Of a stretch of 31,937 nucleotides of DNA, positions 28,122 through 31,937 are shown piece after piece. The translations under genes were made by a program, and so were the position numbers. The stretch is from Zancudomyces culisetae (Eukaryota > Kickxellomycota > Harpellomycetes > Harpellales > Legeriomycetaceae). The stretch is from assembly GCA_001969505.1 (NCBI GenBank), contig LSSK01000343.1:1-31937 (forward strand), in the 5' to 3' direction. Positions within the stretch are counted from its first letter, which is position 1. Every line of letters begins with the position of its first letter. Under the pieces are notes generated by a model, which did not search any database, was not told where the DNA came from, and was given only the letters and a program-made list of their open reading frames with translations.

Positions 28122-31100
28122 CTACGATTGCCACAAACCACTACTTCTGGCCATCTGCGCCGCTACCGGTAAACTTTTGGTCATGTTGATTGTGTTTCCG
28201 ATATTGGTCGTTCTGGTTTGTAAAGGTTGTGGTTGCGATGTCCTACTCTTCATAAACAAGAGCTCTAATCTTGGGTATGATTTTTGAAGCGCCTTGGAGA
28301 TAAGATGGTCGTTGGGAGGCCTGTGGATGTTGTTACCACTAAATGAGCCAGTAACGTTGTTTTTATTGATATTCGTTGCATCACTTTCAACGATGTTGTA
28401 TTTGTTTTTGTTCAGGTACAATCCTTTTCTGATTAGCTCAGCCGCCTCAGTGAGAGTTATGGTTTTGATGTGGTTTGATTTTAGCTTTACAGACCCATAT
28501 TTTATTGTTGCTTTGGTTAGAATCCTGAGCCAGTCGTAAATTATGGATTTGTAATCATGCGATAAAATCAGTCTTTTCCGCTTCGATGTAAGCAGGATTG
28601 CAAGGCGATTGTTTACATGTTCTAAATTCATTACCGATACTTTGCAATTTGCCAACTCTATTATCCCAATTGGTGTAGTATCAAGTGCGCGCTTGAAGTA
28701 ATGTAGTGAGCCGTTGTTATATAGCTTGAAGAACCGAGTCCTCCAAACATCTATAGGCAAATAGTTTGTTTTTCTATCCAGCCACCCCTCCTTAACCAAA
28801 AACCCACTATCTGATGAATCTGATTCCAGTTTTGAGCTATACGCATTTTTTTCGTCTACGTTTTCCTGGTTACTACCCACTATACCTATAAACTTTGGCT
28901 GTATCTCGTATTCACTGATCATCCTTGGATCAGAAAGATTTATTGGTTTGCTACTAGATGCTCTTCTATATTTTTCAATACTAGCTTCGTTTATTACAGC
29001 CTTTTGAGTCTTCTTTTTAACTTGCGCCTGACTTGGCAAAATTTGGCTGTTATTTTTACTTTCCAGTCTTTTTACTACACTGAACTGTAAATCCAAACTC
29101 CTGTTAAAGATGTCATCTAGATGACTATTCTTGAGTAGGTTTCTATATTCCTTCATGTATATATAATTGCTACAGCCACATTCAACAAAATCTTCATTTC
29201 TAATGGTATTTACTACATTGAAGCTGTTCCTACCACTTTTTTGCTTTTCGTCATTATCAAGCAATGTCAGAGTGCTGGTTTTCTTGTGGTCACAGTTGTT
29301 TTCACAGATCTGTATATCATTAAATATAGGCTTATTACTAGCAATTATATGATCCGCTGCCAGTTTTACATTTGTTGAAAATGAGTAATTGGACGTGTCA
29401 GTATTTTGCACTACTTCAGTCTGACTCTTTTTAATATTTTTTTTACCTTCTCTTTGCTTTGCTATTCTTTTTTTATACTTTTCTATGATTTTTTGGTTGG
29501 CATAAACCTTTTGTGCACTTTTTTCTTTTTTAGATTTCACCGATACTACATCGGCGGTATAGCTACTACTGGTGCTTCTTGCATATTTATTTGTGGTGTT
29601 GCTAGATACCTGTCTTATTTTGGTTCTTTCAATACCAAAAACTGGGGATCCGCATATATTCATAATCAAACTTTCATCCTCTATTTGTAAATCACACGAT
29701 ATTTCGGGGTTATTGCTTGTGGGTGTGGCCAACCCAGTTTCGTAAAACGTCCGAAACTTTTTATTTGAATTTTCGAGAGTATTTTGTGCTTTTGAGCATG
29801 TATTGGTCAGTTCAACATTTTTGATTTTTTTGATCTTTTCGATCTTTTCGATCTTTTCGATATTTTCAGTATACCCTAGTATTTCTCTATGTAAACCAAC
29901 ACCTTTGGAATTGTCCATTTTTTTTGTATCTTGTGCTGGTTGTGAGTGTATTTCTCTTTCGAGTGAATTAATAGGTATCTCGTTTTTATATATATCATTT
30001 ATAACACCTGCATCGCTGTCGAGCTCTTGCATCGCGTCTGAAGTGTGGAGATCCGTTATGATGTTCTGAGCTATGTTTTCTGGGGGGTTTTCTGTAGCAA
30101 GACTTAAATTATCCACAAGTTCCATTATTGCACTTGCACGTCTGGGTATTTCATGGGAATCAAAACAAAAACTATCATCAGGGCCCAGTACCCGAAGTTC
30201 AATATACTCAGACCCATCGGTATCACTACTAATTTCTAATTCGTTTTCTATGCACATACCTTCACGTATGGGATTTGGAGACCTTATAGTAGATTCCATT
30301 TTGTATTTGTACTGAGGTAATGTTGGACTCTTTTTTAGGACAACCTTTGAGTTTGTCTCACAGTCGCGCTTAGTGTCGTCGTTATAAACATTAGTCTTTT
30401 GTTCATTGACTGTATTTTCTTCAATAGGCCCAACGAGCTTTTTAATTTTAGAATCATTTCTCTTGACCTCACGAATGTCTTTTTTCAGGTTCACAGTTGC
30501 TGAATTAGAGCTCATGTTTACTTTTTCAGGCATTCTTTTCTCTGCTGGGAGAATTTGTTCAACGGGCGAGCTTCTTTCAGTTTGATTGATTGTATGCTCT
30601 TTTACTTTCATCGAGATATCTTGAAGAATGTCTGTACACTCATCTATACTTAGTTCAGTCGTAGGTTGCACATCCGCTTTTTCTTTTCCTCTACCCATTA
30701 TGTTCCTAAGCTTGTGACCAAAGTTTACAGGAAAAATTGTGAAATTCTTTATCGAAACTTTTCCCTCCATTTGGTTTCCCTTCACGTTTTTATACTTTGA
30801 GGAACTATCGCGCGACTTACTTTTTGTTGGTTCCTTTCCTCGCCTAAGACTAGTTTTTTTAATTGCATCACTATATTGATCCATAAATATATCTTCCAGA
30901 AACTCGCCTATTTCATCTTCGCCATATGAACTCAGGTTCTTTATTTTATCACCATAAAACTTTCCACTTGGCGGAGAAATTACCCCCTTTTGCTCAACCT
31001 CCTCAAAAAATTCTGATGAATAATCGATGCTTTTGCTACCTATGGGTTTTACACACTCAGTCGTTTCAGGACCTTCTTTAAACAATTCTTTGTACTTTCC

Positions 31101-31937
31101 CAACTCACTGTTATCAAAGTCGATACAGTTTCTTTTGATACGCTTATCAACCACTCGTTTAATTGTTATATGTTTTGATCCAGTATTTTTACAAGACTTT
31201 GCCTTTGATAGTTCTCTATCGTTTAACCCTTTACCTTTCATGTTGAATGGTATCGATAGTGCTCGTCTTATTTTATTTTCTATTGATGTTTTATCATCCC
31301 CAGTTTGTTTGGTACTGTCCTCCGTTGATACTTTGATTGTTTTTATTTCCTCTCCTATGTTGCTCTGTTCTTTATCGTCTATGATCATATTGTGCTCACT
31401 ATACTCTTGACCAAATTTATTTTCTGTATCTATATAATTATTATTTCTATTGGATTTAATGGTCATGCTTTTCCTTAGCGGAATGAGTGATATACTTTTC
31501 CTACCACTCGGTTTATCTACCTTTTTATTCTCTGTTGCAGCTTTTTCGGGTTTAATGCTTGGTATTTTGAATATTCTGGCCTTTTTTACTTCGGTTGTGT
31601 TTTTAACATTTTCAACATCACTGACAATGCTATCCCCACTTATACCAAATGCATATTCCATCTGTTTATCGTTATCTAAACTCAGCGTTTCGCTTATTTC
31701 AGCTGGTGATTTTTGGAATATTTTGTTCATGCTCAGACTCTTTCTGATATGTATAGATCTAAGCTTGTTTACCAACCCTACCTCTTTACTTGTGACTTTA
31801 TGCTCAGGCATTCTAGTTACACTCTTCATTAGCAAGGTATCACTACATTCATACGTCTCAATACTAGGCGTATCCAGTTGTGAATTCATAACAGGGTTGC
31901 TTTTTCTAAGCTTCAACATTGGCCTTGCATCAACTTG
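28122..31937 (-). CDS. Large protein with C-terminal PH domain, 5' end uncertain
   Basis: The frame is open from the right edge to a stop at 28124-28122. The first in-window ATG is at 31919 (1265 residues from there), but six more in-frame codons precede it to the edge, so the true start may lie outside. Residues about 1044-1138 form a PH domain: EGWLDRK, then VWRTRFFKLYNNGSLHYFK, IGIIEL and the final Trp helix (SIIYDWLRILTK). PH domains bind phosphoinositides or proteins at membranes. The rest is Lys/Ser/Glu/Asn-rich and probably disordered, with four basic serine motifs in the N-terminal 230 residues (RKSLS 59-63, RKSIS 140-144, RKSMT 149-153, RRALS 218-222). An EKI repeat is listed separately. 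No RhoGAP, RhoGEF, SH3 or anillin-type segment was seen. I do not recognise the orthologue; a cortical or bud-site scaffold is only a guess. Confidence 0.75.
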   Translation of the reverse strand, partial: QVDARPMLKLRKSNPVMNSQLDTPSIETYECSDTLLMKSVTRMPEHKVTSKEVGLVNKLRSIHIRKSLSMNKIFQKSPAEISETLSLDNDKQMEYAFGISGDSIVSDVENVKNTTEVKKARIFKIPSIKPEKAATENKKVDKPSGRKSISLIPLRKSMTIKSNRNNNYIDTENKFGQEYSEHNMIIDDKEQSNIGEEIKTIKVSTEDSTKQTGDDKTSIENKIRRALSIPFNMKGKGLNDRELSKAKSCKNTGSKHITIKRVVDKRIKRNCIDFDNSELGKYKELFKEGPETTECVKPIGSKSIDYSSEFFEEVEQKGVISPPSGKFYGDKIKNLSSYGEDEIGEFLEDIFMDQYSDAIKKTSLRRGKEPTKSKSRDSSSKYKNVKGNQMEGKVSIKNFTIFPVNFGHKLRNIMGRGKEKADVQPTTELSIDECTDILQDISMKVKEHTINQTERSSPVEQILPAEKRMPEKVNMSSNSATVNLKKDIREVKRNDSKIKKLVGPIEENTVNEQKTNVYNDDTKRDCETNSKVVLKKSPTLPQYKYKMESTIRSPNPIREGMCIENELEISSDTDGSEYIELRVLGPDDSFCFDSHEIPRRASAIMELVDNLSLATENPPENIAQNIITDLHTSDAMQELDSDAGVINDIYKNEIPINSLEREIHSQPAQDTKKMDNSKGVGLHREILGYTENIEKIEKIEKIKKIKNVELTNTCSKAQNTLENSNKKFRTFYETGLATPTSNNPEISCDLQIEDESLIMNICGSPVFGIERTKIRQVSSNTTNKYARSTSSSYTADVVSVKSKKEKSAQKVYANQKIIEKYKKRIAKQREGKKNIKKSQTEVVQNTDTSNYSFSTNVKLAADHIIASNKPIFNDIQICENNCDHKKTSTLTLLDNDEKQKSGRNSFNVVNTIRNEDFVECGCSNYIYMKEYRNLLKNSHLDDIFNRSLDLQFSVVKRLESKNNSQILPSQAQVKKKTQKAVINEASIEKYRRASSSKPINLSDPRMISEYEIQPKFIGIVGSNQENVDEKNAYSSKLESDSSDSGFLVKEGWLDRKTNYLPIDVWRTRFFKLYNNGSLHYFKRALDTTPIGIIELANCKVSVMNLEHVNNRLAILLTSKRKRLILSHDYKSIIYDWLRILTKATIKYGSVKLKSNHIKTITLTEAAELIRKGLYLNKNKYNIVESDATNINKNNVTGSFSGNNIHRPPNDHLISKALQKSYPRLELLFMKSRTSQPQPLQTRTTNIGNTINMTKSLPVAAQMARSSGLWQS
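29832..29867 (-). repeat. 9-bp repeat (gatcttttc) x4 coding for EKI
   Basis: Three perfect copies and one variant (gatattttc) encode consecutive Glu-Lys-Ile triplets, likely a charged helix or coiled-coil segment inside the PH protein. Confidence 0.8.

Overview
The window looks like nuclear DNA of an ascomycete budding yeast (Saccharomycotina). Every recognised protein is of yeast type: GINS subunit Psf3, Swr1, Rrn3, a Caf120/Skg3-type PH protein, topoisomerase I, class II aldolase, and a Ura6-type UMP kinase. Genes are nearly intronless, with two short candidate 5'-proximal introns. Intergenic DNA is very AT-rich, with many A/T homopolymers. CTG falls where leucine is invariant (the TPLQN motif of Swr1; the ALYLIDRFALRAGNEK block of topoisomerase I), so the standard code is used and this is not a CUG-Ser or CUG-Ala yeast. 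The genus cannot be named; an early-branching non-CUG lineage is only a guess.

Layout: PSF3 (5' part, minus, cut by the left edge) is divergent from SWR1 (plus). SWR1 is convergent with RRN3 (minus), only 25 bp apart. A CAF120-like gene (minus) lies upstream of RRN3 in the same orientation. A 6.6-kb gene-free divergent interval follows, then TOP1 (plus), convergent with FBA1 (minus) across 85 bp. A 3.8-kb divergent interval separates FBA1 from URA6 (plus). URA6 is convergent with a large PH-domain gene (minus) whose reading frame is still open at the right edge.

Functionally these are housekeeping genes: DNA replication (Psf3), H2A.Z deposition (Swr1), Pol I initiation (Rrn3), DNA relaxation (Top1), glycolysis (Fba1), pyrimidine nucleotide synthesis (Ura6), plus two PH-domain scaffold-like proteins. 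There is no operon logic. The local links are shared divergent promoters and very short convergent 3' spacers.

Points worth attention: PSF3, which runs off the edge and has an MCB cell-cycle box 72 bp upstream; candidate introns in SWR1 and TOP1 that restore proper N-termini; a UMP kinase with a presequence-like, membrane-spanning N-terminal extension; a purine/pyrimidine strand asymmetry that crosses gene boundaries and changes synonymous codon choice part-way through CAF120, TOP1 and SWR1; and, in the 6.6-kb interval, a G-quadruplex motif, a CCCCTCTT minisatellite and a 20-bp perfect palindrome containing a heat-shock element. No tRNA, rRNA, transposon or CRISPR was seen. I found no clear new multi-gene system.
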